A DNA stretch of 64,000 bases, taken from Terriglobia bacterium (GTDB taxonomy: Bacteria > Acidobacteriota > Terriglobia > JAIQFV01). The translations under genes were made by a program, and so were the position numbers. Below are positions 53,800-62,870 of the stretch, one piece after another. Location: contig JAQUPQ010000003.1 in NCBI GenBank assembly GCA_028716525.1, positions 1 through 64,000 of the forward strand, in the 5' to 3' direction. Positions within the stretch are counted from its first letter, which is position 1, and the number at the start of each line of letters is the position of its first letter. A model generated the notes under the pieces. That model was not told the DNA's origin. It saw only the letters and a list, made by a program, of their open reading frames with translations, and searched no databases.

Positions 53800-53960
53800 A
53801 TTGTCGGCAGATTTCCTGACTGGGTCACTTCGTCCAGCGTTCTCGCCTTCCCAATCCTGGAAAGAATCAGTGGCTTTGAACTTGGGATCGTGACGTCACA
53901 GTGGCGCGACCGTCGCCGAATTTCACGGCGTTCCCTTTTGGCTCCTTCAATTCGGAGACC
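53800..53960 (-). promoter_or_regulatory. Cobalamin riboswitch upstream of btuFCD
   Basis: Minus strand: GGGAACGCCGTGAAATTCGG, then CGCCACTGTGACGTCACG, ATTGGGAAGGCGAGAAC and the B12 box CAGTCAGGAAATCTGCC (53803-53822). The conserved aptamer parts match those of the btuB riboswitch. Confidence 0.92.
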
Positions 53961-54036
53961 GGCAATCGTTGAGAAAGATCAATGAGAAAATTCAAGCTAA
54001 CAGAATCTGCGGGGTGATGTCAAACGGATTAAGAGC

Positions 54037-54361
54037 AGTGGGGAGTGGCAAGTGACTAGTGTTCAGTGATGAGTGATCAGTGAGCAGTGACGAGTGATCA
54101 GTGACAAGTGAACAGTGATCTAACAGGCTGCTGTCAGGCGGGATTCAAGATCTTTGCCTGTGCGGGTTCGATTTTTAGAAATTGATTTTCAGGGCAGCGT
54201 TCTTGCGGCCACCCCATTGGCGTAGCAAGCGCCAACTCATTTTGCGCAAGAAATGGCACAACTCTTCACTGATCACTCGTCACTGCTCACTGATCACTCA
54301 TCACTCGTCACTTGTCACTGAACACTGATCCCTCGCCACTCGTCACTAACCACTGATTACT
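54037..54361. repeat. Inverted AGTGACG heptad arrays after the ADOP permease
   Basis: Left half 54037-54120: twelve units on a strict register, including AGTGGCA, AGTGACT, AGTGATG, AGTGATC, AGTGACG, AGTGACA. Right half 54264-54361: fourteen units (GATCACT, CGTCACT, GCTCACT, CATCACT, TGTCACT, CGCCACT, AACCACT and others). The right half runs into the permease stop codon (54357-54359). The 143 nt between the halves have no recognised gene. Confidence 0.9.
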
Positions 54362-56795
54362 CATATCTCAGCGCCACCAGCGGATCGACGCGAGTGGCCC
54401 GCTGCGCCGGAACCGCACACGCCAAAATGGCGACGAGACACAGCCCCAGCGATAGCCCGATGAAGGTCAAGGGATCGGCGGGATTAACGCCGTACAACAG
54501 GTTTCGCGCGAATCGCATGACGCCAAACGCTCCCGCCAGCCCAATCACAATGCCAATCGCGGTGAGGGACAGGGCGTGTCTTGCCACCAAACCCAGCACA
54601 TCCCACCGTTTTGCTCCCAGGGCCATGCGGATTCCGATTTCATGGGTCCGTTGCGCCACGGAATAAGCCAGTACGCTATAAAGCCCCAAGGTGGCCAAGA
54701 CCAGCGCCAAGAATCCCAATAAGCCCAGGAACGAAGCTGCCATACGCGAGGCAAACAGAGGAACATTCATGTAATCGGTCAAGCGAACAATATCAAAGAG
54801 CGCCAAACCGGGATCCATCGAGCGCAACACCTCCCGAATGCTGGAGATATAAGCGGCGGGATCGCCCGCTCCTCGTACCAGCAAGGTGGCATCGGATTGG
54901 TAGAATTGGGAGACGGGAAGGTACATATACGGAATCGGCTCTTCGTTCAAACTCTGGTATTTTCCGGTTTGAACCACTCCAATGACCTGGCAATTGGTGG
55001 ATCCTATCCTCAAGGTTGTCCCCACCGGATCCCGGCCACTCCAATAGCGCCGCGCCATGGTTTCATTAATGATGATGTATCGCTGCGTGGAGGATTCGTC
55101 GGCGGGCAAAAACTCCCGGCCTTGAAGTACCTTCGTGTGCATCGTCCGAAAATAATTCGGGCCGATCCAGTTCATCTCGATCACGACTTCTTCATTGGGC
55201 TTGGGCGTATAGCCGTCAATCGCGACGGAATTCGAACTTCCTCCCGTAAAACCCAGTGGAAGGTGGCGAATCAAGCTGGCGCTCTGGACGCCGGGGATCG
55301 CTTGAACGCGTTCCAACAAATTTCTCTCAAAGATTTTCCCACGCTCCGAGTTATAGCCATTCGGACGCAAATCGAAAGAGGCCGCCAGGACGTGGTTGGG
55401 ATCGAATCCCGGATCAATGGTTTGGGCCTTGCGCAGCCCTTCCACAAACAACGCCGCAGCGATCAGAAGAATCAGCGACAGAGCCACTTGAACCACCACC
55501 AGCATATTGCGCATGCGGGCGTGTCCCCGGGCGCGACCGAAGTGAGCCGTTTCATCTTTGAGCACACCCACAATGCGCGGATTCGACGCCTGCAATGCCG
55601 GCACCAAACCAAACAACAGCCCCGTGAGAACCGAAATGATGAAAGTGAAAAGCACGACGCGCGTGTCCGTTTCAATGACCAAATGAATGGGTAGACTCGC
55701 CGGAGGAGAAAAGGTGCCAAGCAACTGCGTGCCCCAACGGACGAGCAGTAATCCGGCGGCGCCACCCAGCAGGGCCAACAGCGTGCTCTCCGTCAAAAGC
55801 TGTCGCACCAGCCGCAGACGGTTGGCGCCGACGGAAAGCCGAATGGCAATTTCTTTTCTTCGACCGACGCTGCGCGCCAAAAGCAAATTGGCGACATTGG
55901 CGCAGGCGATTAATAGAACGACTCCTACCACCAAACTCAGGATAATCAGGACGGGCCGAAAAATCATGGTCCCGCCGAAAGGCGCCTTCCAAATCGGCAG
56001 CAGTGAGAGCGATCGACCGGCGTTGGTTTTCGGATACTGTTTGCTCAGTTCAGCGCCGATCGTTTGAAGCGTCGTTTGGGCCTGCGTCATGCTTACACCG
56101 CTCTTGGGACGCACAAACACCAACATCCAATGGCTGCCTCTTTCATTCAGCATTCCCTCTCGGGAATTCATCGTGGCTTGCATCGCAATGGGAATCCACA
56201 AGTCCATCGACAACCCCACAAAGGATCCATAAAAATCCTTGGGCGTCACACCGACAACCGTGAAAGGATGGTCGTTTAATGAGATGGTTTTTCCCACAAT
56301 CTGCGGATCTGAACTAAACCGCCCGGCCCACAAACCGTAACTCAAAACGGTGACCGGCGCGCCTCCCGGTTTGAGATCTTCATCCGGCTGGAAGCCGCGG
56401 CCCAGCACGGGCTTCACTCCCAAAACGTCAAAATAATTCGCGGAGACGGGTTCACTCCAAACTCGATCGGTTCGCTCCCCGGAGTTGAGGCCGATGGGTT
56501 CCATTGTGTAGGCCGCCAGATCGACCTTGGCTGCCGCATTCTTTTGAAAATCTTTGAAATCCGGGTAGGAGGTACTGGTGAATTCCATCGAGCGACTTCG
56601 TTCCGCCATCAACACTAATCGACCCACATCCGATACGCCGGGCAACGGCCGAAGCAAAATGGATTTCACCCAGCTGAAAATGGTGCTGTTGGCCCCGATT
56701 CCCAGCGCTAGGGAAATGACCGCAACCAAGGTAAATCCCCAACTCTTCATCATCATGCGGATGGCATAACGCATATCCTGAAACAAGGCGTCCAT
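54357..56795 (-). CDS. Acidobacterial duplicated orphan permease (ADOP), MacB/FtsX type
   Basis: 812 residues. Two copies of a MacB periplasmic core plus FtsX permease: first membrane segment 20-42 (TLVAVISLALGIGANSTIFS), FtsX block about 280-400 (IACANVANLLLARS, RRKEIAIRLSVGANR), second core about 450-640, last block about 680-812 (RTHEIGIRMALGAKRWDVL). This matches TIGR03434, permeases expanded in acidobacteria that lack an adjacent ATPase gene; none is adjacent here. Substrate unknown. GGGAGG precedes the ATG. Confidence 0.92.
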   Translation of the reverse strand: MDALFQDMRYAIRMMMKSWGFTLVAVISLALGIGANSTIFSWVKSILLRPLPGVSDVGRLVLMAERSRSMEFTSTSYPDFKDFQKNAAAKVDLAAYTMEPIGLNSGERTDRVWSEPVSANYFDVLGVKPVLGRGFQPDEDLKPGGAPVTVLSYGLWAGRFSSDPQIVGKTISLNDHPFTVVGVTPKDFYGSFVGLSMDLWIPIAMQATMNSREGMLNERGSHWMLVFVRPKSGVSMTQAQTTLQTIGAELSKQYPKTNAGRSLSLLPIWKAPFGGTMIFRPVLIILSLVVGVVLLIACANVANLLLARSVGRRKEIAIRLSVGANRLRLVRQLLTESTLLALLGGAAGLLLVRWGTQLLGTFSPPASLPIHLVIETDTRVVLFTFIISVLTGLLFGLVPALQASNPRIVGVLKDETAHFGRARGHARMRNMLVVVQVALSLILLIAAALFVEGLRKAQTIDPGFDPNHVLAASFDLRPNGYNSERGKIFERNLLERVQAIPGVQSASLIRHLPLGFTGGSSNSVAIDGYTPKPNEEVVIEMNWIGPNYFRTMHTKVLQGREFLPADESSTQRYIIINETMARRYWSGRDPVGTTLRIGSTNCQVIGVVQTGKYQSLNEEPIPYMYLPVSQFYQSDATLLVRGAGDPAAYISSIREVLRSMDPGLALFDIVRLTDYMNVPLFASRMAASFLGLLGFLALVLATLGLYSVLAYSVAQRTHEIGIRMALGAKRWDVLGLVARHALSLTAIGIVIGLAGAFGVMRFARNLLYGVNPADPLTFIGLSLGLCLVAILACAVPAQRATRVDPLVALRYE

Positions 56796-57014
56796 TTCAT
56801 CATCCTCCCGGAATTTTTAAGGCGGGCTCAAACTGCGGCAGCCTCCGTGCATATACCGTACTAAACGAAGCCGGATTTGGGAAAGTTCCATTTGAAATGT
56901 CGCTCGGAGATCCTCCCTGTAAGTTGCGCTGTTGCACCAGGTTGTGAAGTTCAGCAGACATTCTGGATTGAAGTTTGCCTGTTCGAGACGTAAAATGAGT
57001 TTGTAAGCAGTCCT

Positions 57015-58274
57015 ATGGAACCGCGGATTGGCCGCCCGAGCGGCGGTGAATACCGAAACCCCCGGCGTCTGGTGCAAAAGAGAATTTATTTGGAACGCAA
57101 TGTCGTCGTTCTTTCGGCGGCCGTCTTTCTATTCGCATTCGGCGAAGAGCTCTGGAACAGCTTTCTGCCGAAGTACATGGAAACCTGGGGGGCATCCATT
57201 GCAGTCATTGCGGTGTTCGGAACCTTTAAGGATTTCCTGGACGCCCTCTATCAATATCCCGGGGGTGTTATTTCGGATCAGATAGGAGAGCGGCGGGCGT
57301 TGATGTTATTTGCCGGATTCGCGGCGGTGGGCTATGCCGTCTATCTTTTAGCGGAACGCCCTTGGGTATTTTTCATAGGAGTTTTGTTCGTGATGGCGTG
57401 GGGATCGCTGGGACTTCCGGCGCTGTTTTCGATGATCGGAGCCGCCGTCTCTGCGGAGCGCCGAACCTGGGGGTTTTCCTGGCAATCGCTTCTGAAACGT
57501 CTGCCCATGGTGTTTGCTCCCGCCCTGGGGGGATGGATGATCGTTCATTGGGGAATGATTCGCGGAGTTCGTTCCGGGTTAACGCTCGCCGTCGTCATTG
57601 CGCTACTCACATTGTTCCTGCAGAAATGGTTTTATGTGGATCACCGCATGGCCCCCGGAGCCCCGGTGCTTCGCCCACAGAAAGTATTCCAGCAACTTTC
57701 CCCCGCCCTCAAGCGGCTTTTGATTTCCGATATTTTTGCCCGACTGGCCGAAGGAATCGCCGAAATCTTCATCGTGCTTTATGCCATGAATCATCTGGGT
57801 TTGAGCGCTCAACAATTCGGCCTGTTGGTCGGCATTCAAATGGCGGTCGCCATTGCCGGATACCTGCCGGCGGCGGCGTTGGCGGAACGCTTTGGAAGAA
57901 AACCCGTGGTGTCGTTCACCTTTGTGTGTTTTGCACTCTTTCCTTTGCTCGTGTTGTTGGCCCATAATTTTCTCCAAATGGCGGGAGCGTTTGTGGTGGG
58001 TGGACTCCGGGAATTCGGCGAGCCGGCTCGAAAGGCCATGATCGTCAATCTCTCGGAACCCAAGGCGCGTGGCGCGCATGTGGGCTTGTATTACCTCATC
58101 CGAAACCTCTCCGTCACACCGGCCGCCGCTCTGGGGGGATTTTTGTGGCACCTCATTTCTCCCCGCGCTACTTTTGAAACCGCTTTCTTCTGCGGCATCG
58201 TCGGAGTTTTGCTTTTCGCCGTTGCAGTTCGAGAACCGCAACCGGAGGTTCGCTATGAAATGGATCACGCGTGA
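57015..58274 (+). CDS. Major facilitator superfamily transporter
   Basis: 419 residues with twelve likely membrane spans. Motif A-like YPGGVISDQIGERRALMLF after the second span and AERFGRKPVVSF in the second half. It overlaps the chromate-resistance gene by 20 nt, so it may export a metal oxyanion or a related stress compound; the substrate is not evident. Weak ribosome-binding site at the ATG. Divergent from the ADOP gene with 219 nt between. Confidence 0.85.
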   Translation: MEPRIGRPSGGEYRNPRRLVQKRIYLERNVVVLSAAVFLFAFGEELWNSFLPKYMETWGASIAVIAVFGTFKDFLDALYQYPGGVISDQIGERRALMLFAGFAAVGYAVYLLAERPWVFFIGVLFVMAWGSLGLPALFSMIGAAVSAERRTWGFSWQSLLKRLPMVFAPALGGWMIVHWGMIRGVRSGLTLAVVIALLTLFLQKWFYVDHRMAPGAPVLRPQKVFQQLSPALKRLLISDIFARLAEGIAEIFIVLYAMNHLGLSAQQFGLLVGIQMAVAIAGYLPAAALAERFGRKPVVSFTFVCFALFPLLVLLAHNFLQMAGAFVVGGLREFGEPARKAMIVNLSEPKARGAHVGLYYLIRNLSVTPAAALGGFLWHLISPRATFETAFFCGIVGVLLFAVAVREPQPEVRYEMDHA

Positions 58275-58716
58275 GAACGTCAAAGTGGATCGGGTCGCCT
58301 GTCCCTGGCTCATCCGAAAATTCATCGATTCTGAAGCGGAGTTTTTCTTCGTGGAGGAAGCCGCGGTGAACGCCCAAGCGCGCGCCTTGCAGGCCACTCC
58401 GTTCGACGTCCCCAAAAATCCCGACGTGAAATTGAATCATCGCAACGGACGCTGTTCGTTTGAAACGATCCTGGAAAGTTATCAATTGACCTCCGACCCG
58501 GCGCTGGTCGCGCTGGGACGAATCGTCCACGGCGCCGACGTTCCCAAGGAAATGGACATTGCTCCGGAAAGCGCCGGATTGTATGCCCTGGCGAACGGCT
58601 TTTCCTTGACCTGCGCCGGGGACGAAGAACGATTGCGATTGCAATTTCCGCTCTACGACGCGCTGTATGCGTTTTGCCAGTCGCGAATTAAGAATTCACC
58701 TTCATCACAAGGATGA
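58255..58716 (+). CDS. chrB: Chromate resistance protein ChrB domain
   Basis: 153 residues from ATG 58255, GGAGG 6 nt upstream. KVDRVACPWLIRKFIDSEAEF and the later RIVHGADVPKEMDIAPESAGL match the ChrB C-terminal domain (PF09828). ChrB proteins regulate or assist chromate efflux; this short form lacks the N-terminal half. Coupled to the MFS gene (20-nt overlap) and followed by a DUF1259 gene. The last residues (RIKNSPSSQG) are coded by AATTAAGAATTCACC, also found at 53582. Confidence 0.82.
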   Translation: MKWITRENVKVDRVACPWLIRKFIDSEAEFFFVEEAAVNAQARALQATPFDVPKNPDVKLNHRNGRCSFETILESYQLTSDPALVALGRIVHGADVPKEMDIAPESAGLYALANGFSLTCAGDEERLRLQFPLYDALYAFCQSRIKNSPSSQG

Positions 58717-58754
58717 AAACACAACTGCAGTTTGACGACAGAAAGGAGCACATC

Positions 58755-59654
58755 ATGAAAAACAAAATCCAATCTCCCCTTTTCCTTTTGATCTTGTTTC
58801 TGTGCGCACTGATGGTATCGACGGCGTGGCCGTTGGCGCTGGCTGCTGCCGACTGGTCCAAGGTCGAAGTGGTTCTGGGCCGCAAAGGCGCCGTCAGCGG
58901 AGACACCATCAAGTTCGGATTCCCGCGGACCGATCTACACGTCCTGATCGGTACGGTGGCTCTCAAACCCACACTGGCCCTGGGATCGTGGGTGGCGTTT
59001 TCGGGCTCTGAAGACTCCGCCATGATGATGGGCGATTTGGTTCTATTGCAACAGGAGGTCGAACCGGTGATGGATCAGCTGCAATCGGGCGGTGTCATGA
59101 TTACGGCGCTTCACAATCACTTGCTCCTCGAACGGCCGCATGTCATGTACATGCACTACATGGGCCATGGCAAGGCTGAAGAATTGGCCAAGACCTTCAA
59201 AGCCGCTTTGGAACACAGCGCCACTCCTATGAAAGCGCCTGCCGCTCCTGCGGCGGAACCCAAAGTCCGGATGAGCCAGTCGAAGATCGAAGAAATTCTA
59301 GGCCAGCATGGCACTTTGAAGGGTGGGGTGTTGTCGTTTGGAGTTCCTCGGGCCGAACCGATCCAGGAAAACGGCACAATGTTGCCTCCCGCTTTGGGTG
59401 TCGCCAATTCCATCAATATTCAAGATTCACCCAAGGGCATTGCGACCACCGGAGACTTCGTTTTAATTGCCAGTGAAGTCAATCCCGTGATTCATGCGCT
59501 GCGGTCGCATGGCATTATGGTGACCGCTCTGCATAACCACATGCTTCAGGATAACCCGCGGCTCTTTTTCATGCACTTTTGGGGAAATGGACCTGCCGGC
59601 GAGGTGGCTGCCGGTCTGAAAGCCGCATTGGATGACGTCCACACAAAGAAATAA
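58755..59654 (+). CDS. Exported protein with two DUF1259 repeats
   Basis: 299 residues from ATG 58755 (AAAGGAG 7 nt upstream); an ATG at 58713 overlapping chrB is possible but would bury the signal peptide. Signal peptide about 1-32 (LILFLCALMVSTAWPLALA). Two DUF1259 repeats (about 33-165 and 180-295), each with a LHNH motif (MITALHNHLLLERPHVMY; MVTALHNHMLQDNPRLFF) and a following MHYMGHG or MHFWGNG. The family is known as LppY/LpqO-like in mycobacteria and often accompanies ChrB and MFS genes. Function unknown; the His motifs suggest metal binding. Confidence 0.82.
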   Translation: MKNKIQSPLFLLILFLCALMVSTAWPLALAAADWSKVEVVLGRKGAVSGDTIKFGFPRTDLHVLIGTVALKPTLALGSWVAFSGSEDSAMMMGDLVLLQQEVEPVMDQLQSGGVMITALHNHLLLERPHVMYMHYMGHGKAEELAKTFKAALEHSATPMKAPAAPAAEPKVRMSQSKIEEILGQHGTLKGGVLSFGVPRAEPIQENGTMLPPALGVANSINIQDSPKGIATTGDFVLIASEVNPVIHALRSHGIMVTALHNHMLQDNPRLFFMHFWGNGPAGEVAAGLKAALDDVHTKK

Positions 59655-59968
59655 GAAGGTGCGTGGTGTGAGGGACGGTGGATTGGTTGTTGGATCCCAC
59701 GGCAACAAATTCACTGTCCCAGGTCTCCCAAAAGCGGGACTGCCTGTGGAATGAGAGAGGGCGCGACAATTTGCATTTCTTTACTTTGAAATTGGAACAA
59801 GCTGTTGGAGAATGGCGTCAATTAAAGCACTTCTCTTTTGAAATCTTGTAAAGGTTGAAGGTCATGCACCTTCGATGCTTGTGGGTTCGCAAAGTAGAAC
59901 TGTAATCCAGGCAGGTTTTGTTTCACCCCGCAATGCCGTAGGACTTCTTCTCGATGGAGGAGGATTTC
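59655..59968. other. Interval before the molybdenum hydroxylase genes
   Basis: 314 nt with no gene, tRNA or repeat I can support. Carries the GGAGGAGG ribosome-binding site of iorA at its end and probably the iorAB promoter. Confidence 0.4.
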
Positions 59969-60433
59969 ATGGCCCCTCTCAGTCTAACCATCAATGGAAA
60001 ACACTATTCCGCAAGCGTCGACCCGGGCACGCCGATTCTCTGGGTTCTGCGCGATACCTTAGGACTTACTGGAACCAAGTTTGGATGCGGCATGGCGCTG
60101 TGCGGCGCTTGCACCATTCATCTTGACGGTGAAGCCGTTCGATCCTGTATGACGCCGGTATCAGAGGCGGTCGGCAAGAAAATTACAACCATCGAAGGGC
60201 TTTCAACCGATCGCAGCCATCCCCTCCAAAAAGCCTGGATGGCCCAGGAGGTGCCGCAATGCGGATACTGCCAGTCGGGGCAAATCATGACGGCTGCCGC
60301 GCTCCTCCAAAAGAAACCTCATCCCACGGATGAAGAAATCGATGCCGCCATGTCCGGCAACATCTGCCGGTGCGGCACGTATTTGCGCATTCGTGCGGCC
60401 ATTCACCAGGCTGCCAAAGGAGGTGCGCAATGA
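59969..60433 (+). CDS. iorA: Molybdenum hydroxylase small subunit, two [2Fe-2S] clusters (IorA-like)
   Basis: 154 residues. Plant-ferredoxin cluster in [16 protein letters not shown] and a second cluster in [14 protein letters not shown] and GNICRCGTY. Xanthine-oxidase family small subunit; passes electrons from the molybdenum site. A strong GGAGGAGG precedes ATG 59969. Overlaps iorB as ATGA, so the two subunits are coupled. Isoquinoline 1-oxidoreductase is the best-known relative, but the substrate of this enzyme is unknown. Confidence 0.9.
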   Translation: MAPLSLTINGKHYSASVDPGTPILWVLRDTLGLTGTKFGCGMALCGACTIHLDGEAVRSCMTPVSEAVGKKITTIEGLSTDRSHPLQKAWMAQEVPQCGYCQSGQIMTAAALLQKKPHPTDEEIDAAMSGNICRCGTYLRIRAAIHQAAKGGAQ

Positions 60434-62679
60434 GCCGCTCTCTTCTGGTGACGCGTCGCACGATGCTGAAGACCGGCTTGGCGGGCGCCCCGGCATTGAT
60501 CCTGGGTTTCTATCTGCCCCGGAATCTCTTCTCAGCGTCTCCCACAAAAAGTCCGACTGCAAAAACATCGGCCGTCTTTTCTCCAAACGCCTGGCTGCGA
60601 ATTGATTCCCGAGGGGGCATTACGCTGTTGGTTGAACCGGCTGAAATCGGCCAGGGCGTCCGCACCTCCATGCCCATGCTGCTGGCTGAAGAACTGGATG
60701 CCGACTGGACCAAAATCAAAATCCAGCAGGCCCCGACGAAGCCCGACATTTACAAACATCTCGGAACGGGCGGCAGCAGTTCCGTCCGTGAGAATTACTT
60801 GCCGCTGCGACAAGCCGGTGCGGCCGCTCGCGCTTTGCTGATCACTGCGGCGGCCCAGACTTGGAAGGTGGAGCCAAGCGCTTGCCATACGGCGGATGGC
60901 GCTGTGGTGCACAGCGCCTCCAAACGTCGTCTCACCTACGGTACGCTCGCAGAAGCCGCTTCAAAACTTCCTGCTCCCGATCCCAAGAAGATCTCTCTGA
61001 AGCAACCGAAGGACTTTCGATTTCTGGGAAAACCGGTCCACCGACTGGACACACCTTCCAAAGTCGACGGCAGCGCGAAGTTCGGATTGGACGTGAAAGT
61101 CCCGGGCATGTTGTATGCCGTCATTGCCCGATGTCCAACCTTTGGCGGAAAGGCTGTGAAATTCGATGACTCCAAAGCCAAGGCCGTTGCGGGAGTCCAC
61201 GCTGTTGTACAGATTAATCCTGTTCCCAGCCCCGCCAACACCGCCGGAGGAGTTGCGGTCGTCGCGGATTCGACTTGGGCTGCAATTAAGGGCCGGAAGG
61301 CGCTCCAGATTGATTGGGACCGCGGTGAGAATGCGAGTGAAAACACCGCTTCCATGCGAAAGCAAATGGCCGAGCTGGCCGGCAAGTCCCCACTCTATGT
61401 GGCTCGCACCGTGGGCGACGCCGCGTCGGCGATTTCAAAGGCTCCAAAGAAAATCGAGGCCGTGTATGAATTGCCTTTCCAGCCGCACGCCACCATGGAG
61501 CCGATGAATTGCACCGCCCACGTGGAAAAAGATCGCGTCGAAATTTGGGCGCCGACCCAGAGCCCGGATTGGATTCAGGGCGTCGTCGCCGGCTTGGTGC
61601 AATTGAATCACGAATCGGTCATGGTTCACGAAACGCTCTCGGGCGGAGGTTTTGGACGCCGTTACCAAACCGACTACGCCGTCGAAGCCGTTCAAGTCTC
61701 CAAGGCCGTGGGCAAACCGGTGAAGCTGCTGTGGACTCGGGAAGACGATATGCAGCACGATTTTTATCGACCGGCGTCTTATCACCGGCTCAGCGCCGGG
61801 TTGGATCATCAAAACAAATTGGTGGGATGGTCGCGTCGCATAATGTCCACCTCCATTCGGCAGATTTTTGCACCTCCGGAAGCCCTGAAGAATCCCGCCA
61901 CAGTAGCCGCTCAGGAACTTGAGGGAGCGGTGGACGTTCCCTACGAAAGCCCCAATCTGCAAGTGGAATACTCCGCAGTGAAATCGGGCGTGCCGCGCGC
62001 CTGGTGGCGGTCCGTGGCCTGCTCCTTCAACTCCTTCGCGGTGGAAAGTTTTATCGACGAACTTGCGGCCGAAGCCCATCTCGACCCGCTGGATTTTCGA
62101 ATCAAGTTGTTGGGGGGCGATCGCCAGCTGCCCAACCCCAGAGATAAGGAGGACATCCTGGACACTCGACGGCTTCGCGGAGTGCTGGCTCTAGCCGCCG
62201 AGAAATCGGGCTGGGGAAAATCGTTGCCCCAACACTGGGGCCGGGGAATCGCCGCCCAGTATTCCTTTGGCAGTTACATCAGCCACGTGGCGGAAGTCGA
62301 GGTGAAACCGGATCACACAGTTCAAGTTCACCGCGTCGTTACGGCGGTCGATTGCGGCAGCATCATCAACCCCGATACCATCAAAGCGCAAATGGAAAGC
62401 GCCGTGATCTTCGGATTGACGGCGGCGATGACAGGCGAAATCGAAGTGGAGAACGGCGCGATCAAAAACGGGAATTTCGATGACTTTCCCGTTGTGCGTA
62501 TGAAACAGGCGCCCCGCCGGCATGAGGTGTATATCGTCTCCAGCACAGAAAAACCGGGAGGGATCGGCGAGCCGGGAGTCCCGCCTATTGCTCCGGCATT
62601 AACGAACGCCATTTATGCCGCCACCGGGAAGCGATTGCGACGCCTGATCATTCGCCCTGAAGATTTGAAGCAGGCCTGA
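60430..62679 (+). CDS. iorB: Molybdenum hydroxylase large subunit (IorB-like)
   Basis: 749 residues from ATG 60430. Twin-Arg type N terminus ([16 protein letters not shown]) points to Tat export with its partner. Molybdopterin-binding motifs [15 protein letters not shown] and GSSSVREN; the catalytic Glu is in [15 protein letters not shown]. Oxidises an N-heterocycle or aldehyde using water. Needs molybdopterin cytosine dinucleotide and usually an XdhC/CoxI-type maturation factor; none is adjacent. The mog/moaC/moeA group in this window could supply the cofactor. Confidence 0.9.
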   Translation: MSRSLLVTRRTMLKTGLAGAPALILGFYLPRNLFSASPTKSPTAKTSAVFSPNAWLRIDSRGGITLLVEPAEIGQGVRTSMPMLLAEELDADWTKIKIQQAPTKPDIYKHLGTGGSSSVRENYLPLRQAGAAARALLITAAAQTWKVEPSACHTADGAVVHSASKRRLTYGTLAEAASKLPAPDPKKISLKQPKDFRFLGKPVHRLDTPSKVDGSAKFGLDVKVPGMLYAVIARCPTFGGKAVKFDDSKAKAVAGVHAVVQINPVPSPANTAGGVAVVADSTWAAIKGRKALQIDWDRGENASENTASMRKQMAELAGKSPLYVARTVGDAASAISKAPKKIEAVYELPFQPHATMEPMNCTAHVEKDRVEIWAPTQSPDWIQGVVAGLVQLNHESVMVHETLSGGGFGRRYQTDYAVEAVQVSKAVGKPVKLLWTREDDMQHDFYRPASYHRLSAGLDHQNKLVGWSRRIMSTSIRQIFAPPEALKNPATVAAQELEGAVDVPYESPNLQVEYSAVKSGVPRAWWRSVACSFNSFAVESFIDELAAEAHLDPLDFRIKLLGGDRQLPNPRDKEDILDTRRLRGVLALAAEKSGWGKSLPQHWGRGIAAQYSFGSYISHVAEVEVKPDHTVQVHRVVTAVDCGSIINPDTIKAQMESAVIFGLTAAMTGEIEVENGAIKNGNFDDFPVVRMKQAPRRHEVYIVSSTEKPGGIGEPGVPPIAPALTNAIYAATGKRLRRLIIRPEDLKQA

Positions 62680-62870
62680 AGATACTGGGGACAACACTTC
62701 GGTGAGTTGCAGCGGAACTCAACGACCCGTTATAGAAAGTTTCTATCACCCTCTTTTGCGTGACAAGGGGTCAGTCCAAGACTTCTTTGTTACCGAATCC
62801 CATCCAACGGCGTCCTTAGGCTTTGTGTCCTTAAAACTGATGAGAAAACGGAGGAGGTCTTGAATTCTTT

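Noticed and set aside
56817-57077. 86-codon minus-strand open frame between ADOP and MFS
   Set aside because: No ribosome-binding site or recognisable pattern, and it overlaps the MFS start.
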